Positions 43,966 through 54,137 of a stretch of DNA of 64,000 bases are shown here, in pieces (position 1 is the stretch's first letter; each line of letters starts with the position of its first letter). The notes beneath the pieces are model-generated. The model did no database searches. It had not been told where the DNA came from and saw only the letters and a program-made list of their open reading frames with translations. Source of the stretch: Streptomyces atratus (GTDB lineage: Bacteria; Actinomycetota; Actinomycetes; Streptomycetales; Streptomycetaceae); contig NZ_FPJO01000030.1 of NCBI RefSeq assembly GCF_900119365.1, positions 22,961-86,960 of the forward strand. The letters are read 5' to 3'. The translations under genes and the position numbers were made by a program.

Positions 43966-46212
43966 ATGGGCTTGGACCGGCTCGCCGCGCTGCACGGCGT
44001 CGCCACCTCCTACTCCCCGTCCGCCGACGTGACCGTGTCCGTCCCCGATGACACGGTCGTCGCCGTGCTCGCCGCGCTCGGTGTGGGCGCCACCACGCCC
44101 GAAGCGGTACGGGAATCGCTCGCCGCCGCCGAGTCCTCGGCCCGCTCCCGGCTGCTCCCGCCGACGCTGGTGGTGTGGACCGGCGAGCCGCTGCCCGCCG
44201 CCCTGACCGCCCTGCCGCCCGGCACCACGCTGGAAATCGCCCTCGAAGACCCCGGTTCGGCCCCGCCCCCGCGGATGCGCATTCCGGCCGACCGACCGGA
44301 TCCGGCCGTTTCGCTGCGGGGCACTGACGGCGGGCGGGCGGACCCGGTGGACGCGGTGGCGGATCGGGTGGGCGCGGAGGGGGCGGGGGACGGTAGGGGG
44401 GCGCCCGCGGTCCCCGCCTGGTGGACCGGGCCGCCGCTCGGGGTGCACCGGCTGGCCGTACGGGCGCCCGGCGGCCGCAGTGCGACCGGCACGCTCGTCG
44501 TCGCCCCGCCCCGGGCGCCCCGGCCGCCCGCCCGCAGCCACGGCTTCCTCGTCCAGCTCTACTCCCTGCTCTCCGCCCGCTCCTGGGGCATGGGCGACCT
44601 GGGGGACCTCGCCGATCTCGCCGCCTGGTCCGGGCGGACCCTCGGCGCCGGATTCGTCCAGGTCAACCCGCTCCACGACGCCGTGCCCGGCCGGCCCACC
44701 GACCCCTCCCCGTACCGCCCCTCGTCACGGCGCTTCCCCGACCCCGTGCATCTGCACATCGAGTCCGTCCCCGAGTACGGGCACGTGACGGACCGGGCCA
44801 CCCTCGACGACCTGCGCCAGGACGCCGCGACACTCGGCGACACCGTCCTGAACAAGGGCGCGCTGATCGACCGCGACGCCGTCTGGGACCTCAAGCGCCA
44901 GGCTCTCGAACTCGTATGGCAGGTGCCCCTCACCCCCGGCCGCCGCGCCGCGTACTGCGACTTCCTGGCCGGGCAGGGACAGGCCCTGGAGGACCACGCC
45001 CTGTGGTGCGCCCTCGCCGAGGTGCACGGCCCCGACTGGCACAGCTGGCCCGCCGGGCTGCGCGACCCCCGCTCCAAGGAGACCGCCCGTGCCCGCGGCG
45101 AACTGCTGGACCGGGTCGACTTCCACTGCCGGCTCGCCTGGCTGACCGACGGTCAGCTCGCCGCCGCCCAGCGCGCCGCCCTCGACGCGGGCATGGCCGT
45201 CGGCATCGTCCACGACCTCGCCGTCGGCGTGCACCCCGGCGGTGCCGACGCCTGGGCCCAGCAGGACGCCTTCGCGCACGGCATGTCCGTCGGCGCGCCA
45301 CCGGACGCCTTCAACGCCCGCGGCCAGGACTGGGGCCTGCCGCCGTGGCGCCCGGACGTCCTCGCCGCCTCCGGCTACGCCCCGTACCGCGGACTGCTGC
45401 GCGGGCTCCTCGCCCACGCGGGCGCCCTGCGCATCGACCACGTCATGGGTCTGTTCCGGCTCTGGTGGGTGCCCGAAGGGCGCCCGCCCACCGAGGGCAC
45501 CTATGTCACCCACGACGCCGAGGCGATGCTCGCCGTCCTCGTCCTGGAGGCGCACCGGGCCGGCGCGGTCGTCATGGGGGAGGACCTCGGCACGGTCGAG
45601 CCGGGGGTCCGCGAGACGCTGGCCCGGCGTGGCGTGCTCGGCACCTCGGTCCTCTGGTTCGAACGGGACTGGGCGGGCACCGGCCGCCCACTGGCCCCCG
45701 AGGAGTGGCGCGAGGACTGCCTCGCCACCGTCACCACGCACGATCTGCCGTCCACCGCGGCCCGGCTGACCGGCGACCATGTGACGCTGCGCCACCGCCT
45801 CGGCCTGCTCACCCGCCCCCTCGACCAGGAGCTGACGGAGGACGCGGCCGACACCGCCGAGTGGCTGGGGTATCTCGCCAGGCTCGGCCTGCTTCCCGAG
45901 GGCGAGGGCGACGAGGAGGGCGCCGTCCGCGCCGTGCACCGCTTCCTGCTGCGCACCCCCGCCCGCATGACCGGCGTCTGGCTGCCCGACGCACTCGGCG
46001 ACCGCCGCCCGCAGAACCTCCCCGGCACCTGGGACCAGTACCCCAACTGGCGCCTGCCCGTCGCCGATGCGGAGGGCCATCCGGTCACCCTGGAGGAACT
46101 GGCCGCCGCACCCCGCCTGCACCGGCTGATGGAGGTCTTCCGACCACGCGAGGACCGCCCGGAAACCGGCCCGGAACCAGGCCCGGAAACCCACCCGCAT
46201 GCCCACCCGTGA
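43966..46212 (+). CDS. malQ: 4-alpha-glucanotransferase (amylomaltase, GH77)
   Basis: The protein has 748 residues from the ATG that follows the previous stop without a gap. The N-terminal 170 residues form the extra domain of long actinobacterial MalQ. The GH77 barrel follows (FLVQLYSLLSARSWGMGDL). The nucleophile is Asp491 in RIDHVMGLFR, the acid/base Glu539 in MGEDLGTV and the transition-state Asp593 in TTHDLPS. It disproportionates maltodextrins, moving glucan chains and freeing glucose in the cytoplasm. The C-terminus has an acidic, Pro-rich tail. In S. coelicolor the orthologue is an isolated malQ, not in the malEFG operon; this matches. Confidence 0.96.
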   Translation: MGLDRLAALHGVATSYSPSADVTVSVPDDTVVAVLAALGVGATTPEAVRESLAAAESSARSRLLPPTLVVWTGEPLPAALTALPPGTTLEIALEDPGSAPPPRMRIPADRPDPAVSLRGTDGGRADPVDAVADRVGAEGAGDGRGAPAVPAWWTGPPLGVHRLAVRAPGGRSATGTLVVAPPRAPRPPARSHGFLVQLYSLLSARSWGMGDLGDLADLAAWSGRTLGAGFVQVNPLHDAVPGRPTDPSPYRPSSRRFPDPVHLHIESVPEYGHVTDRATLDDLRQDAATLGDTVLNKGALIDRDAVWDLKRQALELVWQVPLTPGRRAAYCDFLAGQGQALEDHALWCALAEVHGPDWHSWPAGLRDPRSKETARARGELLDRVDFHCRLAWLTDGQLAAAQRAALDAGMAVGIVHDLAVGVHPGGADAWAQQDAFAHGMSVGAPPDAFNARGQDWGLPPWRPDVLAASGYAPYRGLLRGLLAHAGALRIDHVMGLFRLWWVPEGRPPTEGTYVTHDAEAMLAVLVLEAHRAGAVVMGEDLGTVEPGVRETLARRGVLGTSVLWFERDWAGTGRPLAPEEWREDCLATVTTHDLPSTAARLTGDHVTLRHRLGLLTRPLDQELTEDAADTAEWLGYLARLGLLPEGEGDEEGAVRAVHRFLLRTPARMTGVWLPDALGDRRPQNLPGTWDQYPNWRLPVADAEGHPVTLEELAAAPRLHRLMEVFRPREDRPETGPEPGPETHPHAHP

Positions 46213-46279
46213 TCCCGCCCCGACCCCGTACGGCACCCCCGGGCGCGCGCCCCTCGCGGGCGTTCGCTACGTTTGCACC

Positions 46280-46510
46280 GTGGACAAGAAGAACGCTATG
46301 CGCGCCGGCGCCGTCGCGGCCGGAACGACGCTGATGATGCTGCTCATGTCGTCCCCCGCGCTCGCGCTCACCCGCGACGACGGTGACGACCCGGGACCCG
46401 GCCTGAGCGCGATGGAGACCATCGGCCTCTACGTCGTGGCACCCATCGTCCTGTACCTGGTCATCACGGGCCTGGTCATGGTCCTGGACAAGTCCAAGAA
46501 GCAGGCCTAG
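46280..46510 (+). CDS. Small single-span membrane protein
   Basis: The protein has 76 residues from a GTG; an in-frame extension upstream overlaps the malQ end and is rejected. A signal-like hydrophobic segment (AAGTTLMMLLMSSPALAL) is followed by an acidic stretch (TRDDGDDPGPG) and a membrane helix (IGLYVVAPIVLYLVITGLVMVL) ending in KSKKQA. No ribosome site is seen. TACGTT at 46268-46273 is placed like a -10 about 7 bases before the GTG, so the transcript may be leaderless. It may be a small membrane modulator; function is unknown. Confidence 0.75.
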   Translation: MDKKNAMRAGAVAAGTTLMMLLMSSPALALTRDDGDDPGPGLSAMETIGLYVVAPIVLYLVITGLVMVLDKSKKQA

Positions 46511-46636
46511 TACCCACGCTCTCCCCGAGTGCGCCGCAGGTACTCCGCGAGTACCGCGCGGCGCACACGCATGTCCGCGCCCGGGCACCCCGCCGACGGG
46601 CGGGTTTCCGGCGCCACGCAGCCCGGAGCACGAGGA

Positions 46637-46666
46637 AGGGGCGCCCCCACCGCGGGAGGCGCCCCT
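46637..46666. terminator. Bidirectional hairpin terminator
   Basis: A 9-bp stem AGGGGCGCC/GGCGCCCCT with a 12-base loop lies between the small membrane gene and the convergent pepN, so it can stop transcription from both sides. Confidence 0.75.
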
Positions 46667-46688
46667 CACTGTGTCACCGGTCAGCGCG

Positions 46689-49265
46689 TCACACCGTGGC
46701 CGCCGCCGCGTCCGCGGCGCGGGCCTTCAGGGCGCGCTCGACGCCCGAGCGGGACTCCGACATCAGCCGGCGCAGGGCCGCGCTCGGCTCCGTGGAGGAG
46801 AGCCAGGCGTCCGTGGCGTCCAGCGTGGCCTGCGAGACCTGGAGGGTCGGGTAGAGGCCGACCGCGACCTGCTGCGCCATCTCGTGGCTGCGCGAGTCCC
46901 AGACGTCCTTGACCGAGGCGAAGAACTTCTCCGTGTACGGAGCCAGCAGCTCGCGCTGGTCGGTCTGGACGAAGCCGACGATGACCGCCTCCTGGAGGGA
47001 GTTCGGCAGCTTGTCGGACTCGACGACCGAGGCCCATGCCTCCGCCTTCGCCTCCTCGGTGGGGCGCGCCGCGCGGGCGGTCGCCGCGTGGAGCTCGCCC
47101 GCCGCCGTCCTGTCCCGCTCGTACTCGGCGGCGATCTCGTCCTCCTCCAGGAGACCGGTCGCGGCGAGCCGCTCGACGAAAGCCCAGCGCAGCTCCGTGT
47201 CGACGGCCAGGCCCTCGACCGTCTCCTTGCCGTCGAGCAGCGACTGCAGCAGGTCCGTCTGCTGCGGGGTGCGGGCCGTCGCCGCGAAGGCGCGGGCCCA
47301 GGCCAGCTGGTGGTCGCTGCCCGGCTCCGCCGCACGCAGGTGCGCGAGGGTGGCCTCGGTCCACTGCGTCAGCCCGGCCTCGCGCCACTCCGGCGCCGCG
47401 TACAGGTCCAGCGCCAGCTTCACCTGACGGTGCAGCGACTGCACGACGCCGATGTCCGACTCCTTGCCGATGCCGGAGAGCACCAGGGCGAGGTAGTCGC
47501 GGGTCGCCAGCTCGCCGTCGCGGGTCATGTCCCAGGCGGAGGCCCAGCACAGGGCGCGGGGGAGGGACTCCGTGAAGTCGCCGAGGTGCTCGGTGACGAC
47601 GCGCAGCGACTCCTCGTCGAGCCGGACCTTCGCGTACGAGAGGTCGTCGTCGTTGAGCAGGATCACGGCGGGGCGGGCGGTGCCGGCCGGGAACGGCACG
47701 GTCGTGCGCGCGCCGTCGACGTCCAGCTCGATGCGGTCCGTGCGGACCAGCTTGCCGGAGCCGTCGAGGTCGTAGCAGCCGATCGCGATGCGGTGCGGGC
47801 GCAGCGTCGGCTCGCCCTTCGCGCCGGCGGGGAGGGCCGGGGCCTCCTGGAGCACGGTGAACGAGGTGACGTGGCCGTTCTCGTCCGTGGTGATCTCCGG
47901 GCGCAGGACGTTGATGCCCGCCGTCTCCAGCCACGCCTTCGACCAGCTCTTCAGGTCGCGTCCGGAGGTCTCCTCCAGGGCGCCCAGCAGGTCGGAGAGC
48001 CGGGTGTTGCCGAAGGCGTGCGCCTTGAAGTACGCCTGGACGCCCTTGAAGAACTCGTCCATGCCGACGTACGCCACCAGCTGCTTCAGGACCGAGGCGC
48101 CCTTGGCGTAGGTGATCCCGTCGAAGTTGACCAGCACGTCGTCCAGATCACGGATGTCCGCCATGATCGGGTGCGTGGACGGCAGCTGGTCCTGGCGGTA
48201 GGCCCAGGTCTTCTCGGAGTTGGCGAACGTGGTCCAGGAGTTCGGCCACTTCGAGCCCTGTGCGTACGCCTGGCAGGCGACCGAGGTGTACGTGGCGAAC
48301 GACTCGTTCAGCCACAGGTCGTTCCACCACTCCATGGTGACGAGGTCGCCGAACCACATGTGCGCCAGCTCGTGCAGGATGGTCTCCGCACGCCGCTCGT
48401 ACGCCGCGTCCGTCACCTTCGAACGGAACACGTACTGGTCGCGGATGGTGACCGCGCCCGCGTTCTCCATCGCGCCGGCGTTGAACTCCGGGACGAACAG
48501 CTGGTCGTACTTGGCGAACGGGTAGTCGTAGTCGAACTTCTCCTGGAACCAGTCGAAGCCCTGCCGCGTGACGTCGAAGATCTCGTCCGCGTCGAGGAAC
48601 TCGGCCAGCGACGGACGGCAGTAGATGCCGAGCGGGACCGACTGGCCGTCGCGCTCGTAGCTGCTGTGCACCGAGTGGTACGGGCCGGCGATCAGGGCCG
48701 TGATGTACGACGAGATGCGCGGCGTCGGCTCGAAGGACCAGACGTCGTCCTGCGGCTCGGGCGTCGGCGAGTTCGAGATGACCGTCCACCCCTGCGGCGC
48801 CTTCACGGTGAACCGGAACGTCGCCTTCAGGTCCGGCTGCTCGAAGCTCGCGAAGACCCGGCGCGCGTCCGGAACCTCGAACTGGGTGTAGAGGTACGCC
48901 TGCTGGTCGACCGGGTCGACGAAGCGGTGCAGGCCCTCGCCCGTGTTGGTGTACGCGCAGTCGGCGACGACCTTCAGCTCGTTGGAGCCCGCGACCAGGT
49001 GCGGGAGCGCGATGCGCGAGTCGCGGAACACGGCCGCGACGTCCAGCGCCTTGCCGTTCAGCTCGACCTCGTGCACGGCCGGGGCGACCAGGTCGATGAA
49101 GGTCTCCGCACCGGCTTCGGCGGAGTCGAAGCGCACGGTGGTCACGGACCGGTAGGTGCCGCCCTCCTGCGCTCCGGAGAGGTCGAGATCGATCTCGTAC
49201 GCGTCCACGGTCAGCAGGCGCGCCCGCTCCTGTGCCTCTTCGCGGGTCAGATTGGTGCCAGGCAC
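46689..49265 (-). CDS. pepN: Aminopeptidase N (M1 family)
   Basis: The protein has 858 residues. The GTG giving MPGTNLTREEA is chosen for AAGGAG 8 bases upstream and agreement with known Streptomyces PepN starts. The exopeptidase motif GAMEN is followed by the zinc site HELAH (His298, Glu299, His302) and Glu321 in WLNES. A catalytic Tyr and an ERAP1-like C-terminal helical domain complete it. It is cytoplasmic and removes N-terminal residues from peptides, completing protein turnover. A second complete M1 gene lies 6 kb away. Confidence 0.96.
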   Translation of the reverse strand: MPGTNLTREEAQERARLLTVDAYEIDLDLSGAQEGGTYRSVTTVRFDSAEAGAETFIDLVAPAVHEVELNGKALDVAAVFRDSRIALPHLVAGSNELKVVADCAYTNTGEGLHRFVDPVDQQAYLYTQFEVPDARRVFASFEQPDLKATFRFTVKAPQGWTVISNSPTPEPQDDVWSFEPTPRISSYITALIAGPYHSVHSSYERDGQSVPLGIYCRPSLAEFLDADEIFDVTRQGFDWFQEKFDYDYPFAKYDQLFVPEFNAGAMENAGAVTIRDQYVFRSKVTDAAYERRAETILHELAHMWFGDLVTMEWWNDLWLNESFATYTSVACQAYAQGSKWPNSWTTFANSEKTWAYRQDQLPSTHPIMADIRDLDDVLVNFDGITYAKGASVLKQLVAYVGMDEFFKGVQAYFKAHAFGNTRLSDLLGALEETSGRDLKSWSKAWLETAGINVLRPEITTDENGHVTSFTVLQEAPALPAGAKGEPTLRPHRIAIGCYDLDGSGKLVRTDRIELDVDGARTTVPFPAGTARPAVILLNDDDLSYAKVRLDEESLRVVTEHLGDFTESLPRALCWASAWDMTRDGELATRDYLALVLSGIGKESDIGVVQSLHRQVKLALDLYAAPEWREAGLTQWTEATLAHLRAAEPGSDHQLAWARAFAATARTPQQTDLLQSLLDGKETVEGLAVDTELRWAFVERLAATGLLEEDEIAAEYERDRTAAGELHAATARAARPTEEAKAEAWASVVESDKLPNSLQEAVIVGFVQTDQRELLAPYTEKFFASVKDVWDSRSHEMAQQVAVGLYPTLQVSQATLDATDAWLSSTEPSAALRRLMSESRSGVERALKARAADAAAATV

Positions 49266-49360
49266 GCGGTCATCTCCTTGGTATGTGACGTTTCCGGTCA
49301 TCCTTCCACGTCGCATGCTCCGGTGGGGGCCTGGTCCGCGGTGGAGGAGCGCATACGAAA

Positions 49361-49389
49361 GGGCGGCCACCGCACCCCGGTGGCCGCCC
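49361..49389 (-). terminator. Hairpin terminator after asd
   Basis: A perfect 12-bp stem GGGCGGCCACCG with its complement and a 5-base loop lies 21 bases past the asd stop, before the pepN start. Confidence 0.85.
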
Positions 49390-49409
49390 CTTCCCGTGCC
49401 CCTTCGGCG

Positions 49410-50438
49410 TCAGCCGTTCAGCTCCGCCGCGACCAGCTCCGCGATCTGCACCGCGTTCAGCGCCGCGCCCTTGCGCAGGTTGTCGTTGGAGACGAAGAGC
49501 GCGAGGCCGTTCTCCACGGTCTCGTCGACCCGGATCCGGCCGACGAACGAGGCGTCCTTGCCGGCCGCCTGGAGCGGGGTGGGGATCTCGGAGATCTCGA
49601 CGCCCGGCGCGTCCTTCAGCAGCTCGTACGCGCGCTCCACGCTGACCGGACGGGCGAAACGGGCGTTGACCTGGAGCGAGTGGCCGGAGAAGACCGGCAC
49701 CCGGACACAGGTGCCGGACACCTTCAGCTCCGGGATCTCCAGGATCTTGCGGGACTCGTTGCGGAGCTTCTGCTCCTCGTCGGTCTCGAAGGAGCCGTCG
49801 TCCATGATCGAACCGGCCAGCGGCAGCACATTGAAGGCGATCGGACGCTTGTAGACGCCCGGCTCGGGGAACTCGACGGCCTCGCCGTCGTGGGTGAGCC
49901 TGTCGGCCTCGGCGACGACCTTGGACGCCTGTCCGTGCAGCTCGGCGACGCCGGCCAGACCGGAGCCGGAGACCGCCTGGTAGGTGGCGACGGTCAGCGC
50001 CTGGAGACCGGCCTCGTCGTGCAGCGGGCGCAGCACGGGCATGGCGGCCATCGTGGTGCAGTTCGGGTTGGCGATGATGCCCTTGGGCCGGTTCGCGATC
50101 GCGTGCGCGTTGACCTCGGAGACGACCAGCGGGACCTCGGGGTCCTTGCGCCAGGCGGAGGAGTTGTCGATCACGACGGCGCCCTGCGCGGCGACCTTCT
50201 CGGCGAGCGCCTTCGACGTCGCGCCGCCGGCCGAGAACAGCACGATGTCCAGCCCGGTGTAGTCGGCCGTCGAGGCGTCCTCGACGGTGATCTCGCGGCC
50301 CTGCCACTCGATCGTCGAGCCCGCGGAGCGCGCGGAGGCGAACAGCCGCAGTTCGTCGGCCGGGAACTTCCGCTCGGCCAGGATCCTGCGCATGACTGTG
50401 CCGACCTGACCGGTGGCGCCGACGATTCCGACCTTCAC
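49410..50438 (-). CDS. asd: Aspartate-semialdehyde dehydrogenase
   Basis: The protein has 342 residues from the GTG giving VKVGIVGATGQVG, preceded by AAGGAG; a longer frame has no site. NADP-binding GATGQVG, the active-site Cys in NPNCTTM and the substrate-binding region GSGLAG are in place. It reduces aspartyl phosphate to aspartate semialdehyde, the branch point to lysine/diaminopimelate, threonine and methionine. In S. coelicolor there are two asd copies, one with the aspartokinase gene. No aspartokinase is next to this one, so it is probably the second copy (asd2). Confidence 0.95.
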   Translation of the reverse strand: MKVGIVGATGQVGTVMRRILAERKFPADELRLFASARSAGSTIEWQGREITVEDASTADYTGLDIVLFSAGGATSKALAEKVAAQGAVVIDNSSAWRKDPEVPLVVSEVNAHAIANRPKGIIANPNCTTMAAMPVLRPLHDEAGLQALTVATYQAVSGSGLAGVAELHGQASKVVAEADRLTHDGEAVEFPEPGVYKRPIAFNVLPLAGSIMDDGSFETDEEQKLRNESRKILEIPELKVSGTCVRVPVFSGHSLQVNARFARPVSVERAYELLKDAPGVEISEIPTPLQAAGKDASFVGRIRVDETVENGLALFVSNDNLRKGAALNAVQIAELVAAELNG

Positions 50439-50560
50439 AGGGACTCCTTCGAACGTACGAACTGAGACGGTTGCCGTTCCATGATGCGTATGTTCACGGC
50501 TTTCTTGTCCAATCCATTGTCCGCGGTACGGACAGTGCCCGCCCGGCCGGGCGCACAGCA

Positions 50561-50594
50561 GTGGGGCGGGAGCTCCACCGAGCGCCCGCCCCAC
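50561..50594 (-). terminator. Hairpin terminator after the subtilase
   Basis: A 10-bp stem GTGGGGCGGG/CCCGCCCCAC with a 14-base loop lies 34 bases past the protease stop and upstream of asd. Confidence 0.75.
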
Positions 50595-50628
50595 CGTCGT
50601 ACCTGTCGTACGGATCACATGGTGACCG

Positions 50629-53600
50629 TTACGGCGTGACCTTCTCGATCACGACGCTGCCGGTGCCCGCGGCGGTGCCGCGGCTGTTCACCAGGTGGAC
50701 CTCGCCGAAGAACTGCCGGCCCTCGGGGGCCGCCCCGGCGACCGCGACCTCGGCGGTGATCTGGGCGGAGGCGTCGTTGGCCAGGTTCACGGCCTTCGAC
50801 TCGTCGACCTTGATCGTGCCGAGCGACGGCGCGTAGTACACGTCGCGGTAGTCGTACGTGGTCGTCCCGGCCGGGACGTCGTAGCCGTCGATGACGACGG
50901 TGTACGTACCGGCGGCGGGCTTCGCCAGGCTGACCGACTCCTCGGAGCCCGCCGTGGTGGACTTGCCGACCTCGGTGTCGCCCTTGTAGACGTACAGGTC
51001 CAGGTCCGCGTTGGCGTCCGACGTGCCACCGATGGCGACGTCCAGCTTCTCGACGCCCTCACCGATGGTGACCGTGTACTTCTGCTCGTCGCCCGTCTTG
51101 ATCGACGGCTTGTCGACCTTGGCCGAGCCCAGCGAGCCGCCCTTGAGCGAGCCCACCAGGTCACCGGCGTTGTTGGTGGCCTTCCAGGTCACCGAGGCGG
51201 GCGTGCCGATCTTCGCCTCGGCGATGGTCTGCACCGCCGGGTCGAAGGTGGCGCCGAGCAGCGAGACATCCAGCTTGTACGGGTTGTCCAGCAGCGGCGA
51301 GGTACGCCGTGCCTCGACCTCGATCTCCCAGACGCCCGGCTGCGGGTCCTTGTACGAGCGCACGTCGGGGCGGCAGGTGTTGGCCGGGTTCTCGTAGTTC
51401 GGGTAGCAGAAGATCGTGGAGCTGTCCTCCATCTGCACCCCGTACGGGTGGATCGAGATGAAGCGGGTCTGGCTGCCCGAGCGCAGCGCGCCGATGGCGA
51501 CCTCAAGGGTCTTGGCGCCCTCCGGAACGGTCAGGAAGTACGACTCGCTGCTGTTGCGCTGCACCGAGCCGGACGCCTTGAACGCGTAGGCGGGCTTCAC
51601 GAGCTTCGTGGAGACGACGACCGTGGTGAGGATCTGCTGGTCCACACCGGCGGTCTTGCCGTCGTTCACCTTCAGGATCGCGCTGTGCACGCCCGTGCTG
51701 CCCGGCTTCGCCTGGACCTTGACGGTCACGGGCTCGCCCAGCGGCAGGGAGACGGTGGACGAGCCGACCAGCTTGAAGGTGCCGTCGTTGTTCTTCCACG
51801 ACAGCTTGTGCTTGACGGCCTTGTCCGGGCCCGTGGTGCGGGTGACCGTGACGTCGTACGTCTTCTTCTGGCCGACCTTGAGACCGCCCTCGCGGTCGTA
51901 CAGGCCGGTGCCGAAGCCGGGGGTCTTCAGCGCGAAGTCGATCGCGGTGTCGACCGGGGCCTTCACCGAGTACTCGTGCGCCGGGGCACCCTGCTTCTCG
52001 ATCTGCTTCCAGGCGCCGACGATGTCGATCAGACCGGAGCCCTGGGCGTGCGCGGGCACACCCTTGATGTGGGTGGCGGTGCTGGTCAGCGCGGTGCGCA
52101 GATCGGCCGGGGGCAGCTCGATGTGCTTCTGCTTCGCGGCGGACAGCAGCAGCGCGGTCGCACCGGCGGCCTGCGGCGAGGCCATCGAGGTGCCCTGCAG
52201 CATGGAGTAGCCGGCCGGGAGCGAGTAGCCCGACTCCTTGACCGGGCCGCCGGGCAGCCAGGTCTGGGTGGTGTTGATGGCCGCGCCCGGGGCCGTCAGG
52301 ATCGGCGCGAAGCCGCCGTCCTCACGCGGACCGCGCGAGGAGAAGGGCATCATGTCGTACTTCTTGGTGACGTTCGAGCCGTAGTTGGCGGCCCAGGTCT
52401 CCTTGGAGATCGACGCGCCGACGGAGATGACGTGGTCGGCGAGGCCGGGGTCACCGATGGTGTTGACGCCCGGACCGTCGTTGCCGGCCGAGACGACCAG
52501 CTGGACGCCGTAGATGTCGATGAGCCGCTTGTAGAGCTCGGCGCGGGCGTTGTTGCCGTCGTTGAGCGGCGGCAGTCCGCCGATCGACATGTTGACGACG
52601 TCGACGCTGCGGTTCACGACGAGGTCGATCATGCCCTCGGTGAGCGCGATGTTGGTGCAGCCGCCGTCCCAGGTGCAGGCCCGCGAGGAGACGATCTTCG
52701 CACCCGGCGCGGCGCCGTTCATCTTGCCGCCGAACAGGCCGTTCGCGGCGGTGATGCCCGCGACGTGGGTGCCGTGCTCGCTCTCGATGATACCGATGTT
52801 GACGTAGTCGGAGGTGTCGCCGGCGGCGTTGTGGACGACGTCCTCGCGGGTCTCGACGACGAACGGGATCCGCTCGGCGACATCGGTCCGCGGGTCGTCC
52901 TTGCCGAAGTAGGAGACCTGGTGCTTCTCCTTGTACGGCTTCAGTACGGCGTCGTCGGAGAAGTCCGCGTTGTCGTTCAGGTCGACGCGGGTGGTGCCGG
53001 TGACCGGGTCGTAGAGCACCGCCCACACATCGGTGGTGTCGCCGTCGCGGTTCAGGTCGCCCGCCATGTCGCCGCCCTTGGTGGCGGCCTCGGCGAACAG
53101 CTTGATCCGGTACTCGCCCGTGGGCGCCTTGTACGTCAGGCCCTTGTACGTGAACGTCGGGCCGGACACGGCGTCCGTCATCCGCAGCCAGGTGCCGTCG
53201 CCGTCACTGACCGGGTCGGTCGCGGTCACCCAGTCGACGATCTTGCGGGCACCGGTGGTGGTCTTCTGCAGCGCCGGGTGGCCGAGGTCGACACCCGAGT
53301 CGAGGACACCGATGGTCACCCCGCGGCCGTCGGCCTTCGGGTGCTGCTGGACGAAGTCGACCGCGCCCGTCTCGAAGGACGGGTTGTACGGGTTCTTCGC
53401 CGGGGTCTTCCTGCCGGGCGCCGGGTACGAGCCGGTGGACTTCGCCTTCACCCCGGCCCCGGCGGCGCGGTCGGCCGCGGGCGTCGGGTCGTCCAGCTTG
53501 ATCTCCTGCTTGAGATCGATGCCGTGGACGGACGACAGCTTGGACGCCGCCTTGATGGTCGCCTCGGCGGTCGCGGTGGGCACGGTGGCCCGTACGTAGC

Positions 53601-53934
53601 CGAGCTTGTCGTACGCACGTCCCAGCACGGAGCCCTTGACGGCGTCCAGCTGCTTGGTGACCTGCTCGGTCGCACCGGGAGCGGTGGCGACCATCATCGT
53701 GATGTTCTTCTGGCCCTTGGCCTTCGCCTTGGCCAGCAGCTGCTCGTCGTTGGTGCCGAGCTTGTTCGCCGTGGCGCCCTCGGCAGCCGATTTGACGGGA
53801 GCGGTGTCGGGCGCGTCGGCGGCGAAGACGGGGGCGACACCGGTGGCGGCCAGTGCGGCCACCAGACCGGCAGCGGCCGCGACTCGGGCCACGCGTCTCG
53901 CCCCGGGTATGGAACTGGGGGATTCGGAGGTCAT
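50629..53934 (-). CDS. Large secreted subtilisin-like protease (S8)
   Basis: The protein has 1101 residues. The ATG giving MTSESPSSIPG is preferred because AGGGA lies 5 bases before it; an ATG two codons upstream has AGGG too close. A signal peptide (ARRVARVAAAAGLVAALAATG) and a propeptide of about 150 residues precede the catalytic domain: Asp212 in VLDSGVDLGHP, His390 in EHGTHVAG, Asn in VSAGNDGPG and Ser583 in GTSMASP. The spacing Asp-His is lengthened by an inserted domain of about 100 residues. The C-terminal 400 residues contain beta domains, including a PPC-like domain ending in a YDYRDVYY segment. Extracellular, probably a general protease. Confidence 0.94.
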   Translation of the reverse strand: MTSESPSSIPGARRVARVAAAAGLVAALAATGVAPVFAADAPDTAPVKSAAEGATANKLGTNDEQLLAKAKAKGQKNITMMVATAPGATEQVTKQLDAVKGSVLGRAYDKLGYVRATVPTATAEATIKAASKLSSVHGIDLKQEIKLDDPTPAADRAAGAGVKAKSTGSYPAPGRKTPAKNPYNPSFETGAVDFVQQHPKADGRGVTIGVLDSGVDLGHPALQKTTTGARKIVDWVTATDPVSDGDGTWLRMTDAVSGPTFTYKGLTYKAPTGEYRIKLFAEAATKGGDMAGDLNRDGDTTDVWAVLYDPVTGTTRVDLNDNADFSDDAVLKPYKEKHQVSYFGKDDPRTDVAERIPFVVETREDVVHNAAGDTSDYVNIGIIESEHGTHVAGITAANGLFGGKMNGAAPGAKIVSSRACTWDGGCTNIALTEGMIDLVVNRSVDVVNMSIGGLPPLNDGNNARAELYKRLIDIYGVQLVVSAGNDGPGVNTIGDPGLADHVISVGASISKETWAANYGSNVTKKYDMMPFSSRGPREDGGFAPILTAPGAAINTTQTWLPGGPVKESGYSLPAGYSMLQGTSMASPQAAGATALLLSAAKQKHIELPPADLRTALTSTATHIKGVPAHAQGSGLIDIVGAWKQIEKQGAPAHEYSVKAPVDTAIDFALKTPGFGTGLYDREGGLKVGQKKTYDVTVTRTTGPDKAVKHKLSWKNNDGTFKLVGSSTVSLPLGEPVTVKVQAKPGSTGVHSAILKVNDGKTAGVDQQILTTVVVSTKLVKPAYAFKASGSVQRNSSESYFLTVPEGAKTLEVAIGALRSGSQTRFISIHPYGVQMEDSSTIFCYPNYENPANTCRPDVRSYKDPQPGVWEIEVEARRTSPLLDNPYKLDVSLLGATFDPAVQTIAEAKIGTPASVTWKATNNAGDLVGSLKGGSLGSAKVDKPSIKTGDEQKYTVTIGEGVEKLDVAIGGTSDANADLDLYVYKGDTEVGKSTTAGSEESVSLAKPAAGTYTVVIDGYDVPAGTTTYDYRDVYYAPSLGTIKVDESKAVNLANDASAQITAEVAVAGAAPEGRQFFGEVHLVNSRGTAAGTGSVVIEKVTP

Positions 53935-54137
53935 CAGCATCCCTGGATATGAAAGAGAGAGTCCGGAATTCGGTACCGGATGACCGCTCACCCTTTCGTA
54001 AATGACAGGGGTTTGTGGAGAGTTGAAGGGGGCGGGATGTGTACATGGCAGAATCCCGCCACTGTTGCTGGTGCGCCATCAGGGACGAAGTGACAGATAA
54101 GTGACGCCCGTGACCCGCTTCGCCGTCCCTCGCGTGC

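Noticed and set aside
50695..53952. Plus-strand open frame of 1085 codons
   Set aside because: Antisense to the subtilase; Val/Asp/Arg repeats typical of reverse-frame translation of a GC-rich gene.
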